Shown here: positions 17,850-25,986 of the stretch, piece after piece
Numbering within the stretch: the first letter of the stretch is position 1
How the letters are laid out: each line of letters opens with the position of its first letter
Assembly (NCBI RefSeq): GCF_001424265.1
Contig: NZ_LMOV01000028.1
Span: 174,324 to 238,323 of the forward strand
Direction of reading: 5' to 3'
Length of the DNA stretch: 64,000 bases
Origin: Acidovorax sp. Leaf160
GTDB taxonomy: Bacteria; Pseudomonadota; Gammaproteobacteria; Burkholderiales; Burkholderiaceae_C
Made by a program: the position numbers and the translations under genes
The notes under the pieces: generated by a model
Databases searched by the model: none
What the model saw: the letters and a program-made list of their open reading frames with translations, nothing else
What the model was told of the DNA's origin: nothing

Positions 17850-19316
17850 GTGCGCTTCACTCCCTCGATCCGTTCCACTTTCCTGCGCGCAGCGCCGGGC
17901 TGGATGGCGCTCGCCTGGCTGACCGGTTGCGCCGTGCCGGGCACGCCCCTGCCGATCGACGGGCCGGCGGCGCCGGCCGCATGGACCGCCCCGCTGCCGC
18001 AGGGCCCGGCGGCGCCCGATCTGCGCGCCTGGTGGAAGCTCTTCGGCGACCCCGCGCTGGACGCCCTGGTGGACGAAGCCCTGGCCCGCAACCTGGATCT
18101 CGCCATCGCCACCCACCGGCTGCGGGAAGCGCGCCTGCAGGCAGGCCGCGCGGCCGTGCAGTTCCGCCCGTCCTTCAGCGGCAATGCGCGCAACGTGCAG
18201 GACGTCACCGCCACCGACACGTACTTCCACGCCAGCATCGACATGGTCTGGGAGCTGGGCCTGTTCGGCGCGGGCGACAGCGTGCGCGCCGCCGCCAACG
18301 CCGATGTCGATGCGTCGCTGGCCGACGGCCAGGGCATTCGCGTGGCCGTGGTGGCCGACGTGGTGCGCAACTACCTCGACCTGCAGTCGGCCCGCCGGCA
18401 GCTGCAGCAGCTCGATCGCCTGGCGCAGCTGGACGACCGGGCCCAGGCGCTGGCGGATGTGCGCCGCCGCACGCGCACCGGCGCAGCCGGTGAAGCCGCC
18501 CAGGCCCGCGCCCAGGCGGCCCAGACCCGCGCCGCGCGGGCCCTGCCGCAGGAGGCCGGGGCCCGCGCCGCCCAGGCGCTGGCCGTGCTGCTGGGCCGGA
18601 GCACCCCCGATGCGGCCTGGACCCTCCCCGGCGCGCCGGGGACCCCCGCCGCCGGGGCGCTGCCGCCCTTCGGCTTCCAGGCACTGCCGGCCGACCTGAT
18701 CCGCACCCGCCCCGACGTGCGGGCAGCCGAAGCCGCCGTCCGCAAGGCCGAAGCCGGTGTGGGCCTGGCCCGGTCGGAGCTGTTTCCCCGCATCTCGATC
18801 ACCGGCTCGCTGCTTTATTCCTACAACATCACCCGCAACCGGCGCACCACCAGCGACGACGTGCCCGCCATCGGGCCGGTGATCGACGTGCCGCTCTTCG
18901 ACTGGGGCCGCCGCGTGCGCCAGGTGGACGCCCAGCAGCAGGCCCTGCAGGCTGCGGTGCTGGGCCAGGAGCGTGCCCTGCGCGCCGGCGTGGCCGAGGC
19001 CGAGGGCGCGCTGGCCGCCCTGGCCGCCCAGCAGCAGCGCGCCGATGCGCTGGCCGCGGTGGTGTCGGCCGCGCAGGAACGCACCGCCGCCGCCGCCACG
19101 CTGGCGCGGCTGGGCCTGGCGAGCGAATACGACGGGCTGGCCGCGCACCGGGCCCTGGTGCAGGCCGAATCGGACCAGGCCACCGCGAACGACGCGCGGG
19201 CGCTGGCCTTCGTCGCGCTCTACAAGGCGCTGGGCGGGGCGCCGCTGCCCGCAGGCGAAGGCGCGGTGCCCGAACGGCACGCGCAGGCGCGTGCATCGCA
19301 AGGGGTGGCGCCATGA
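17850..19316 (+). CDS. Outer-membrane efflux factor, NodT/TolC family lipoprotein
   Basis: TolC-type channel subunit of 488 residues if started at the GTG at 17850. The lipobox WLTGC places the lipidated cysteine near residue 27. Two OEP domains follow: WWKLFGDPALDALVDEALARN and, in the second half, GFQALPADLIRTRPDVRAAE, the standard NodT block. The second block also has ELFPRISITGS and VPLFDWGRR. An ATG at 17784 would place a second hydrophobic stretch far from the start and is less likely. No clear Shine-Dalgarno precedes either start. The stop overlaps the permease ATG by 4 nt. Confidence 0.88.
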   Translation: MRFTPSIRSTFLRAAPGWMALAWLTGCAVPGTPLPIDGPAAPAAWTAPLPQGPAAPDLRAWWKLFGDPALDALVDEALARNLDLAIATHRLREARLQAGRAAVQFRPSFSGNARNVQDVTATDTYFHASIDMVWELGLFGAGDSVRAAANADVDASLADGQGIRVAVVADVVRNYLDLQSARRQLQQLDRLAQLDDRAQALADVRRRTRTGAAGEAAQARAQAAQTRAARALPQEAGARAAQALAVLLGRSTPDAAWTLPGAPGTPAAGALPPFGFQALPADLIRTRPDVRAAEAAVRKAEAGVGLARSELFPRISITGSLLYSYNITRNRRTTSDDVPAIGPVIDVPLFDWGRRVRQVDAQQQALQAAVLGQERALRAGVAEAEGALAALAAQQQRADALAAVVSAAQERTAAAATLARLGLASEYDGLAAHRALVQAESDQATANDARALAFVALYKALGGAPLPAGEGAVPERHAQARASQGVAP

Positions 19317-20446
19317 CCGCCCTGGCCCGCAAGACCCTGATCCATGAGTGGCGCCGTTTCGTGCCGGCCGTGTTCGCCGTGGGCTTTTCCTGCCTGCTGC
19401 TGGTCGCGCAGGCGGCGCTGGTGCTGGGCATCTTCGGCAGCGCCGCGGTCTATGTGCGCGCCTCCGGCGCCGACCTGTGGGCCGGCTACCCGGGCACGCA
19501 GAGCGTGAATTTCGGCCGGGCCATCGGCCGCGACGTGGATCTGCGGCTGGCCATGGACCCGGCCGTGGCCGCCACCGAAGCCTATGTGTGGGTGGACGGC
19601 GACTGGCGCAGCGCACAGGGCGGCGGCGGCGTGTCGGTCTATGTGTCCGGCATCCACACGGCACCGGGCAGCCTGCTGTTTTCGGGGCTGCTGGCCCCCT
19701 GGCAGCGGGAGGCGCTGCGCGACCCCGGCGCCGCCATCGTGGACCGGGCGGATCTCGCCACCCTCGGCACGGCAGTCGGCGGCACGGCCTGGATCAACGC
19801 GCACCCGGTGCACGTCGTGGCGGCGGTGGACGGCCTGCGCGGCCTGGGCGGCGTGAACGTGCTCACCTCCATCGACTCGGCCCGGCAGATCGCCGGGGCC
19901 GACGCTGCGGCCGGCCCCACCTACGTGGTCGCACGCACCCACCGGCCGGAACAGGCGGCGGCGGTGCAGGAGCGCCTGGCCCAGGGCGCGCCGGGCTTCG
20001 GCCCGTTCGCCGTCTGGACGGCCGAGGCCTTCGCGCGCCGCTCGCAGCTCTATTGGCTGCTGGACACCGGGGCCGGCGTGGCCGTGCTGTTCATGGTCGG
20101 CATCGTCTGCCTGGTGGGCACCGTGGTCACCAGCCAATCGCTGATGGGAGTGGTCGCCGGATCGGCGCGCGAATACGCGGTGCTCAATGCGCTGGGCGTC
20201 AGCCGGCGCTCGCTGGGCCGGCTGGTGATCGAGCAGGCCGGCTGGATCGGCGGGCTCGGCCTGCTGCTCGGTGGCTGCGCCAGCGCCGGCCTGCTGGCCC
20301 TGGCCCACGCCCACGGCGTGCCGGTGGCGATGGATGGCCCCACCGCCGCCGCCTGCGCGCTGCTGGTGGGCGGCGTCACCCTGCTGTCGGGCCTCTTCGC
20401 CATGCGGGGCCTCATGGCGGCCGACCCGGCCTTGCTGCTGCGATGA
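19313..20446 (+). CDS. ABC exporter permease, FtsX/DevC-like
   Basis: Membrane subunit of 377 residues. One N-terminal helix (about 14-40) is followed by a large periplasmic domain and three C-terminal helices (about 258-282, 300-325, 343-366). The FtsX-domain block AGSAREYAVLNALGVSRRSL contacts the ATPase. This topology is that of MacB/DevC-type permeases, which move substrates from the periplasm or outer leaflet through a TolC-like channel. Both ends overlap neighbouring genes by 4 nt (ATGA). Substrate unknown. Confidence 0.88.
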   Translation: MTALARKTLIHEWRRFVPAVFAVGFSCLLLVAQAALVLGIFGSAAVYVRASGADLWAGYPGTQSVNFGRAIGRDVDLRLAMDPAVAATEAYVWVDGDWRSAQGGGGVSVYVSGIHTAPGSLLFSGLLAPWQREALRDPGAAIVDRADLATLGTAVGGTAWINAHPVHVVAAVDGLRGLGGVNVLTSIDSARQIAGADAAAGPTYVVARTHRPEQAAAVQERLAQGAPGFGPFAVWTAEAFARRSQLYWLLDTGAGVAVLFMVGIVCLVGTVVTSQSLMGVVAGSAREYAVLNALGVSRRSLGRLVIEQAGWIGGLGLLLGGCASAGLLALAHAHGVPVAMDGPTAAACALLVGGVTLLSGLFAMRGLMAADPALLLR

Positions 20447-21213
20447 CATCCGCCACCCCTCCCTTCCCAGCCGGCCGCGCCACCCGCCCGGCGGTCACAC
20501 CGCCCAGCCTGCAGGCCAGCGACGTGCACAAGTCGTTCGTCTCGGGCGTGGTGCAGGTCCAGGTGCTGCGGCAGATGAACCTGTCGATCCACGCCGGGGA
20601 ACTGACGCTGATCTCGGGCCCCTCGGGCTGCGGCAAGAGCACGCTGCTGTCGCTGCTGTCGGCCCTGCAGCAGCCCGATGCCGGCAGTGTCCATGCGCTG
20701 GGCCAGGACCTCGGCGCGATGGACCGCCGGGCGCTGGAGCGTTTTCGCCTGCAGCACACCGGCTTCGTGTTCCAGGGCTTCAACCTGTTTCCCGCCCTCA
20801 CGGCGGTGGAGCAGGTGGAGCTGCCGTTGGGCTATCTGGGCCTGGACCGGCACGAGAGCCAGCGCCGCGCCCGGCAGGCGCTGGACGAAGTGGGCCTCAC
20901 GCCCCGCGCCCACATGCGGCCGGCGCAGCTGTCGGGCGGCGAGAAGCAGCGGGTGGCCATCGCTCGCGCCATCGCCAAGTCGCCCCAGCTGCTCTTCGCA
21001 GACGAACCCACCAGCGCGCTGGATGCCGACAGCGGCCAGCGCGTGATCGACATCCTGCACCGCATCGCCCGCAACCACGGCACGACGGTGCTGTGCGTGA
21101 GCCATGACCCGCGCCTGATCCGACATGCCGACCGCGTCCTGGGCATGGAGGACGGCGCCATCCGCACCGACTGGCGCCAGCCGGACGCCAGCAACGAAGC
21201 ATTCGCCGCATGA
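20443..21213 (+). CDS. ABC transporter ATP-binding protein, MacB/LolD type
   Basis: ATPase of 256 residues. Walker A SGPSGCGKST is at about 58-67. The Q-loop is in FVFQGFNLFPALTA, the signature reads QLSGGEKQRVAIARAI, Walker B is LLFADEPTSALD and the switch His is in CVSHDPRL. The sequence class is that of the MacB/LolD/DevA ATPases that work with FtsX-type permeases, in agreement with the gene before it. The start at 20443 overlaps the permease stop (ATGA), and the stop overlaps the adaptor start in the same way. Confidence 0.93.
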   Translation: MTSATPPFPAGRATRPAVTPPSLQASDVHKSFVSGVVQVQVLRQMNLSIHAGELTLISGPSGCGKSTLLSLLSALQQPDAGSVHALGQDLGAMDRRALERFRLQHTGFVFQGFNLFPALTAVEQVELPLGYLGLDRHESQRRARQALDEVGLTPRAHMRPAQLSGGEKQRVAIARAIAKSPQLLFADEPTSALDADSGQRVIDILHRIARNHGTTVLCVSHDPRLIRHADRVLGMEDGAIRTDWRQPDASNEAFAA

Positions 21214-22217
21214 ACCGCCCCCTCTCCTTTTGCCGGTACCGGAGCGCTGCCGCCCTCCTCGTGGTCACGGCCCTGCTCGCCGCCTGCAACGACCGACCCG
21301 CTGCCGGCGCTGCCGCATCCGCACCCGCACCCGCATCGGCGGCCCTGGCCGCGTCCGCCCCCGGCACGGGCCACGGCGCCGTGGCCGAAGACGGGTCCGC
21401 CGGCAGCCACCCCGGGGCGTCGCCCCTGGCCGTCGCACGGGGCCGCATCGAAGTGCAAGGCGGCCTGCTGCGGCTCTCACCACTGCAGGACGGACAGGTC
21501 GACGCGCTGCTGGTGCAGGAAGGCCAGGCCGTGCGCCGGGGCCAGCTGCTGCTGCGCCTGTCGGGCACTGCCGCGCAGGCCGAGACCGGCGTGGCCCAGG
21601 CCGAGCTGCAGCTGGCCGAAGCGCGGGTCAGTGCGCGCAGCCAGCACCTGCCGGCCCTCAGGCGCACGGCCGCCCGGCTGGCCGAGGCCAGCGCCGCCGG
21701 CGCCGCCGAGCCGCAGCGCGCCGACGACGCCGCCCAGGCGCTGCGCGACGCGGAGGCGGAACTGGCCGTCGCCCGCGCAGAAGCGGGCGTGGCGCGCCAG
21801 CGGCTGGCGCAGGTGCGCGGCCAGCAGGCCCGGCTGGAGCTGCGCGCGCCCGAAGACGGCACCGTGGTGCGCGTGGCCACGCAGGTCGGCCAGCGCCTGC
21901 TCGCCGCGGCCGGCGACCACGCCCCCCTCACGCTGCTGCCCCGCCGGCCCCTGCTGGTGCGCGCCGAAGTGAACGAAAGCTATGCCGGCGCACTCCGGGC
22001 CGGCCTGCGCGCCACCGTTACCACCGATGGCGACGCCACTCCCCTGGCGCTGCCCGCCGCCCGCGTGGTGCGCATCAGCCCGGTACTGGGCACCGCCCGC
22101 CTGCAGGAGGACGCCCAGCGCGGCCCGCTGCGCGTCGTCGAGTGCGTGCTGGAGTTCGACCACCCCCCCACAGACGCACGCCCCGGCCAGACGGTGCGCG
22201 TGGTCTTCCACCGTTGA
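21210..22217 (+). CDS. Periplasmic adaptor (HlyD-like) lipoprotein
   Basis: Membrane-fusion subunit of 335 residues. The signal ends in the lipobox LLAAC (Cys near residue 26), followed by an Ala-rich linker. The lipoyl half-motifs are split: GQVDALLVQEGQAVRRGQLL and LELRAPEDGTVVRVATQVGQ. Between them lies a coiled-coil hairpin (about residues 120-200). It should bridge the permease and the NodT-type channel. The order channel-permease-ATPase-adaptor is not the common macAB order, but every component of a tripartite ABC exporter is present. Confidence 0.88.
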   Translation: MNRPLSFCRYRSAAALLVVTALLAACNDRPAAGAAASAPAPASAALAASAPGTGHGAVAEDGSAGSHPGASPLAVARGRIEVQGGLLRLSPLQDGQVDALLVQEGQAVRRGQLLLRLSGTAAQAETGVAQAELQLAEARVSARSQHLPALRRTAARLAEASAAGAAEPQRADDAAQALRDAEAELAVARAEAGVARQRLAQVRGQQARLELRAPEDGTVVRVATQVGQRLLAAAGDHAPLTLLPRRPLLVRAEVNESYAGALRAGLRATVTTDGDATPLALPAARVVRISPVLGTARLQEDAQRGPLRVVECVLEFDHPPTDARPGQTVRVVFHR

Positions 22218-22233
22218 TCCGAGGAGCGCCCCG

Positions 22234-23010
22234 ATGCCCCGTCTTTCCCTTTCCTCCACGCCCGTCCGCCGCACCCTGTCCCTGGCGCGCGCCGCGTCGC
22301 CCTCGCCATCCCCCTCGGCCGACCGGCCGGCGCCGGGCTGGATGGTCCAGTGCGACTTCGACGGCACCATCAGCACCGTGGACGTGACCGACTCGCTGCT
22401 GCAGCGCTTCGGCCAGCCCGGCTGGCAGGCGCTGGAAGACGCATGGGAGCGCGGCGAGATCGGCTCGCGCGAATGCATGAAGGGCCAGGTCGCCCTGCTC
22501 GACATGGACCGCGCCGAACTCGATGCGCACCTGGCGACGATCGACGTGGACCCGCACTTCGCCGCCTTCGTGCGCGAGGCGCGCGCGCTCGGCATGCCCG
22601 TGCAGGTGGTGAGCGATGGCATCGACCACGCCATCCGCACGGTGCTGGCCCGCCACGGGCTGGAAGACCTGCCCGTGATCGCCAACCGCCTCGTGCAGGC
22701 CGGCCCGCGCCAGTGGCGGCTCGAATCGCCCTGGTCCAGCGCCGCCTGCGCGCGCGCCAGCGGCAACTGCAAGTGCGAACGGCTGCAAGAGCAGCGCGCG
22801 CGGCACGGGCGCGTGCTCTTCGTGGGCGACAGCACGTCGGACTTCTGCGTTTCCGGCCAGGCGGACTTCGTTTTCGCCAAGTACAAGCTCATCGGCCACT
22901 GCGAACGGCAGGGCATCGCGCACGCGCCCTTCGCCGACTTCGGGGACACCATCGCCCTGCTGCACCAGCTGGACGCGCTCGCGCCGGGCGCGCTGGAGCT
23001 GGCCGCATGA
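22234..23010 (+). CDS. MtnX-like HAD-IB phosphatase
   Basis: Haloacid-dehalogenase phosphatase of 258 residues. The catalytic Asp41 and Asp43 lie in QCDFDGTIS. Motif II is in VVSDGID, and motif IV reads FVGDSTSDF. A cysteine cluster (ACARASGNCKC) characteristic of the MtnX subfamily is present. The first 36 residues are a basic, Ser/Pro-rich extension; a start at Met37 would give a compact enzyme, but the ATG at 22234 has GAGGAGCG upstream. It follows the exporter adaptor by 16 nt. Methionine salvage genes are absent, so another phosphorylated substrate is likely. Confidence 0.86.
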   Translation: MPRLSLSSTPVRRTLSLARAASPSPSPSADRPAPGWMVQCDFDGTISTVDVTDSLLQRFGQPGWQALEDAWERGEIGSRECMKGQVALLDMDRAELDAHLATIDVDPHFAAFVREARALGMPVQVVSDGIDHAIRTVLARHGLEDLPVIANRLVQAGPRQWRLESPWSSAACARASGNCKCERLQEQRARHGRVLFVGDSTSDFCVSGQADFVFAKYKLIGHCERQGIAHAPFADFGDTIALLHQLDALAPGALELAA

Positions 23011-23924
23011 ACGGCGCCGCCGTTCTCCGCGCCACGGCCGGCCGGGCCCCAGCCGCGCCAGCGGCCTGCCGGCACGACACCCAGCATGAATTCCTGCTCG
23101 CGGGCCACGGGCCGCTGGCCACGACCGGCGTGCTGCTGATCCATGGCCTGACCGGCACGCCCAACGAGATGCGCCTGCTCGCCAAGGGTCTGCACCGCGC
23201 GGGCTTCACCGTGCTGGCGGTGCAGCTGGCCGGCCATTGCGGCACGCAGGACGACCTGATCGCCACGCGCTGGCAGGACTGGGTGGACAGCGTGCGGCGC
23301 GGCGCCGACCGGCTCATGCAGCACACCGGCCGGCCGATCGTCGCCTGCGGGCTGTCGATGGGCGCGCTGCTGGCGCTGGCGCTGGCCATCGAGCGGCCGA
23401 AGCAGGTGGCCGGCGTGGTGGCCCTGTCCACCACCTTCCGCTACGACGGCTGGAGCATTCCCGGCTACACGCGCCTGGCCTTCCTGCTGCCCCTCTTCAA
23501 GGCGCTGGGCATCGGACGGCGCAGCGTGTTCATGGAAGCACCGCCCTACGGCATCAAGGACGAGGCGCTGCGCGAACGCGTGGTGTCGCAGATGCATGCA
23601 GGCGACAGCGCGGCGGCCGGCCTGCCCGGCAACCCCTGGTGGTCGGTGATCGAGCTGCGCGCTCTGTCGGCCCATGTGCGCCGCAATCTGGGGCGGGTGC
23701 GCGCACCCTGCCTGGTCATGCATGCCCGCCACGACGACATCGCGGCGGCCGGCAATGCCGAGGAGATCGTGCGCGGCGTGCGCCATGCCCCGGTGGAACT
23801 GGTGCTGCTGGACGACAGCTACCACATGATCACCATCGACCGCGACCGCCGCACGGTGCTGGCACGCACCGTGGCGTTTGCCCAGGCGGTCGCCGCACAG
23901 CAGGCAGAAAGCCCTGCCCCATGA
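23007..23924 (+). CDS. Alpha/beta hydrolase, carboxylesterase-like
   Basis: Hydrolase of 305 residues. The oxyanion motif is LIHGLTGTPNE, the nucleophile Ser117 lies in CGLSMGAL, the acid is in ARHDDIAA and the histidine in DDSYHMITID. These are the motifs of the thermostable carboxylesterase/monoglyceride-lipase group. No signal peptide, so it acts in the cytoplasm. The start overlaps the phosphatase stop and the stop overlaps the transporter start (ATGA each time), so the genes are translationally coupled. It probably removes an ester or acyl group from the operon's product. Confidence 0.88.
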   Translation: MNGAAVLRATAGRAPAAPAACRHDTQHEFLLAGHGPLATTGVLLIHGLTGTPNEMRLLAKGLHRAGFTVLAVQLAGHCGTQDDLIATRWQDWVDSVRRGADRLMQHTGRPIVACGLSMGALLALALAIERPKQVAGVVALSTTFRYDGWSIPGYTRLAFLLPLFKALGIGRRSVFMEAPPYGIKDEALRERVVSQMHAGDSAAAGLPGNPWWSVIELRALSAHVRRNLGRVRAPCLVMHARHDDIAAAGNAEEIVRGVRHAPVELVLLDDSYHMITIDRDRRTVLARTVAFAQAVAAQQAESPAP

Positions 23925-24307
23925 CCCCCGCAGAAGGCGGCGGCATCACCCCGCTGGTGGCGGCGTTGTGGCTGGTCAACATGCTGGTGGACACCGGCGG
24001 CCAGCTGGCCTTCAAGGCGGCGGCCACGGCCGACCCGCGTGCCGGCAGCGGCCTGGCGCGCTGGATCTGGATGGCGCGCAGACCCTGGCTGTGGATCGGC
24101 ATCGGCTGCTACGTGGCCGAATTCATCGTCTGGCTGGCTTTTCTGTCGCTGGTGACGCTGTCCGACGGGGTGCTGCTGGGCTCCATCAACATCGTTGCCG
24201 TGATGATCGCCGGGCGCTTCCTGTTCCGCGAAAAGCTCTCGCCCATGCGGGTGGCGGGCATCCTGCTGGTGTCGGCCGGCGTGGCCGTGGTCGGTCTGAA
24301 GGGATGA
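23921..24307 (+). CDS. Half-size DMT/SMR-like transporter, first subunit
   Basis: Four-helix membrane protein of 128 residues (helices about 9-30, 46-66, 72-95, 104-126). The motif LVDTGGQLAFKAAAT near the start and GVLLGSINIVAVMIAGRFLFREKLS are EamA/SMR-like. A second protein of the same size follows with a 4-nt overlap, so the two likely form a heterodimer, as ArnE and ArnF do when they flip undecaprenyl-phosphate-aminoarabinose. Sequence identity to ArnE/F is not claimed. Confidence 0.8.
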   Translation: MTPAEGGGITPLVAALWLVNMLVDTGGQLAFKAAATADPRAGSGLARWIWMARRPWLWIGIGCYVAEFIVWLAFLSLVTLSDGVLLGSINIVAVMIAGRFLFREKLSPMRVAGILLVSAGVAVVGLKG

Positions 24308-24729
24308 GCATGAAGAAGCGCTTCTACGCCATCGGCTTCTTCGTGCTGATCGCCTTCGACACGCTCGCGCAGATCAGCTTCAAGCTGGCGGGCGAGCATG
24401 CGCTGCCGCTGGAATTCTCCGGCGACTGGCTGGCGCGCGTCTTCGGCCAGCCCTGGATCTACGGCGCCTTCGTGGGCTACGTGGGCGCGTTCTTCACCTG
24501 GATGACGCTGCTGGAGCATGCGCCGATCGGCCCGGCCTTCGCCGCCTCGCACCTCGAAGTCGTCTCGGTGCTGGCGTTCTCGGCCATCTTCTTCAACGAG
24601 CCCATCGGCTGGCCGCAACTGCTGGGCGCGCTGCTCATCGCGGGCGGCATCGCCTGCCTGGCCCGCAGCGAGGCCGCCGAACAGCCGCCCGATGCACCGG
24701 GCGCACCGGGCACACCCCGTGGCGCCTGA
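24304..24729 (+). CDS. Half-size DMT/SMR-like transporter, second subunit
   Basis: Four-helix protein of 141 residues. The first helix contains FFVLIAFDTLAQISFKLAGE, the counterpart of the first-helix motif in its partner. Then come AFFTWMTLLEHAPIGPAFAA and FNEPIGWPQLLGALLIAGG. The C-terminal 25 residues are a soluble Ala/Pro-rich tail. It overlaps its partner by 4 nt and the following aminotransferase by about 11 nt. A lipid-carrier flippase or small-amine exporter role is inferred. Confidence 0.8.
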   Translation: MSMKKRFYAIGFFVLIAFDTLAQISFKLAGEHALPLEFSGDWLARVFGQPWIYGAFVGYVGAFFTWMTLLEHAPIGPAFAASHLEVVSVLAFSAIFFNEPIGWPQLLGALLIAGGIACLARSEAAEQPPDAPGAPGTPRGA

Positions 24730-25954
24730 GGCCCCGCCCACTGCCGGCCTGCCGCTGCACTGGCGCGATCTGCGCCCTGGCGGCGACGCCGATCTGGGAG
24801 CGGCGCTCGCACGCTTTCTCGGCGTGCCGGCGGTGCAGATCGAATGTTCCGGCACCGCAGCGCTGGTGATCGCCCTCTTTGCGCTGCGGAGTGTCGAGCC
24901 GGGGCGCGACGAGGTTGTCGCGCCGGCCTACACCTGCCCGCTGGTGGCCCTGGCGGCCGCGCACTGCGGCCTGCGGCTGCGCCTGTGCGACCTGCGCCCG
25001 GGCGGGCTGGACCTGTGCCCCGCATCGCTCGCCCGGCTTTGCGGACCGCGCACGCTGGCCGTGCTGCCCACGCACCTGGCAGGCCGCGTGACCGACGTGG
25101 CGCCCGTGCGGGCCCTGGCCCATGCCGCAGGCGCCCGCGTGATCGAGGATGCGGCGCAGGCGCTCGGCGCGCGACTGCACGGCGACGCGTGCATCGGCGC
25201 CGGCAGCGACATGGTCTTCTTCAGCCTGGCGGTGGGCAAGGGAATCACGCTCTACGAAGGCGGCGCCCTCGCGGTGGCCGACCCCGACCTGCGCGCGGCC
25301 TGCCAGGAAGTGGCGGCCACCCGCGCGCCCTGGCGCCGGGGCTGGGAATGGCGCCGCAGCGTGGAGCTGATCGGCTATGCCGCCCTCTACCGCCCGGCAG
25401 GACTCCCGCTGGCCTACGGCCTGCCGCTGCGCCGCGCCCTGGCGCGGGGCGACCGCGTGGGCGCCGCGGGCGACGATTTCGATGGGGCCATCCCGCTGCA
25501 CCGGGTGGGCCAATGGCGGCAGGCGGTGGGCGTGCGCGCCCTGCAGCGCCTGCCGGCGTGGCTGGCCGAGGGCCGCGTGCGCGCCCGCCAGCGCATCGCC
25601 TGGCTGCACCGGCGCCTGCCCGCACTGCAGGTGCTGCAGGACAGCCCCGCAGTGGCCGGAGCGCGCGGCACCTGGCCCAACCTGATGGTGCTGATGCCCG
25701 ATGCGGCCAGCCGGGAAGCGGCCATCCGCGCCCTGTGGGGCCGGGGGCTGGGGGTGAGCCTGCCCTTCGCCAACGCGCTGCCCGACTATCCCCGCTACGC
25801 CCGCCACGTCAGCCACGCGGACGGCGAAGCCTGGCCGAACGCCCGGGATTTCGCGGGCCGCGTGATGGCCATCAGCAACAGCCCCTGGCTGGACGACGAA
25901 GGCTTCAGCCAGGTGTGCGACGCCTTGCAGCAGGCCATCGGTGGCGCTGCCTGA
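24719..25954 (+). CDS. DegT/DnrJ/EryC1-family aminotransferase
   Basis: PLP-dependent enzyme of 411 residues from the GTG at 24719 (an ATG at 24692 is in frame). Seen: the ECSGTAALVIALFAL start of the PLP domain, VVAPAYTCPLVALAAA, PLP-binding Asp144 (VIEDAAQALGA) and the Schiff-base Lys174 (AVGKGITLYEGGAL). DegT enzymes aminate keto-sugars attached to nucleotides or related ketones. Pairing with two half-size flippase-like proteins recalls the ArnB/ArnE/ArnF logic. It ends 32 bp before the convergent operon. The substrate is not predictable from the sequence. Confidence 0.86.
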   Translation: MAPEAPPTAGLPLHWRDLRPGGDADLGAALARFLGVPAVQIECSGTAALVIALFALRSVEPGRDEVVAPAYTCPLVALAAAHCGLRLRLCDLRPGGLDLCPASLARLCGPRTLAVLPTHLAGRVTDVAPVRALAHAAGARVIEDAAQALGARLHGDACIGAGSDMVFFSLAVGKGITLYEGGALAVADPDLRAACQEVAATRAPWRRGWEWRRSVELIGYAALYRPAGLPLAYGLPLRRALARGDRVGAAGDDFDGAIPLHRVGQWRQAVGVRALQRLPAWLAEGRVRARQRIAWLHRRLPALQVLQDSPAVAGARGTWPNLMVLMPDAASREAAIRALWGRGLGVSLPFANALPDYPRYARHVSHADGEAWPNARDFAGRVMAISNSPWLDDEGFSQVCDALQQAIGGAA

Positions 25955-25986
25955 ACCGCCGACGATGCACGCGGCGGGAGGGCTGA

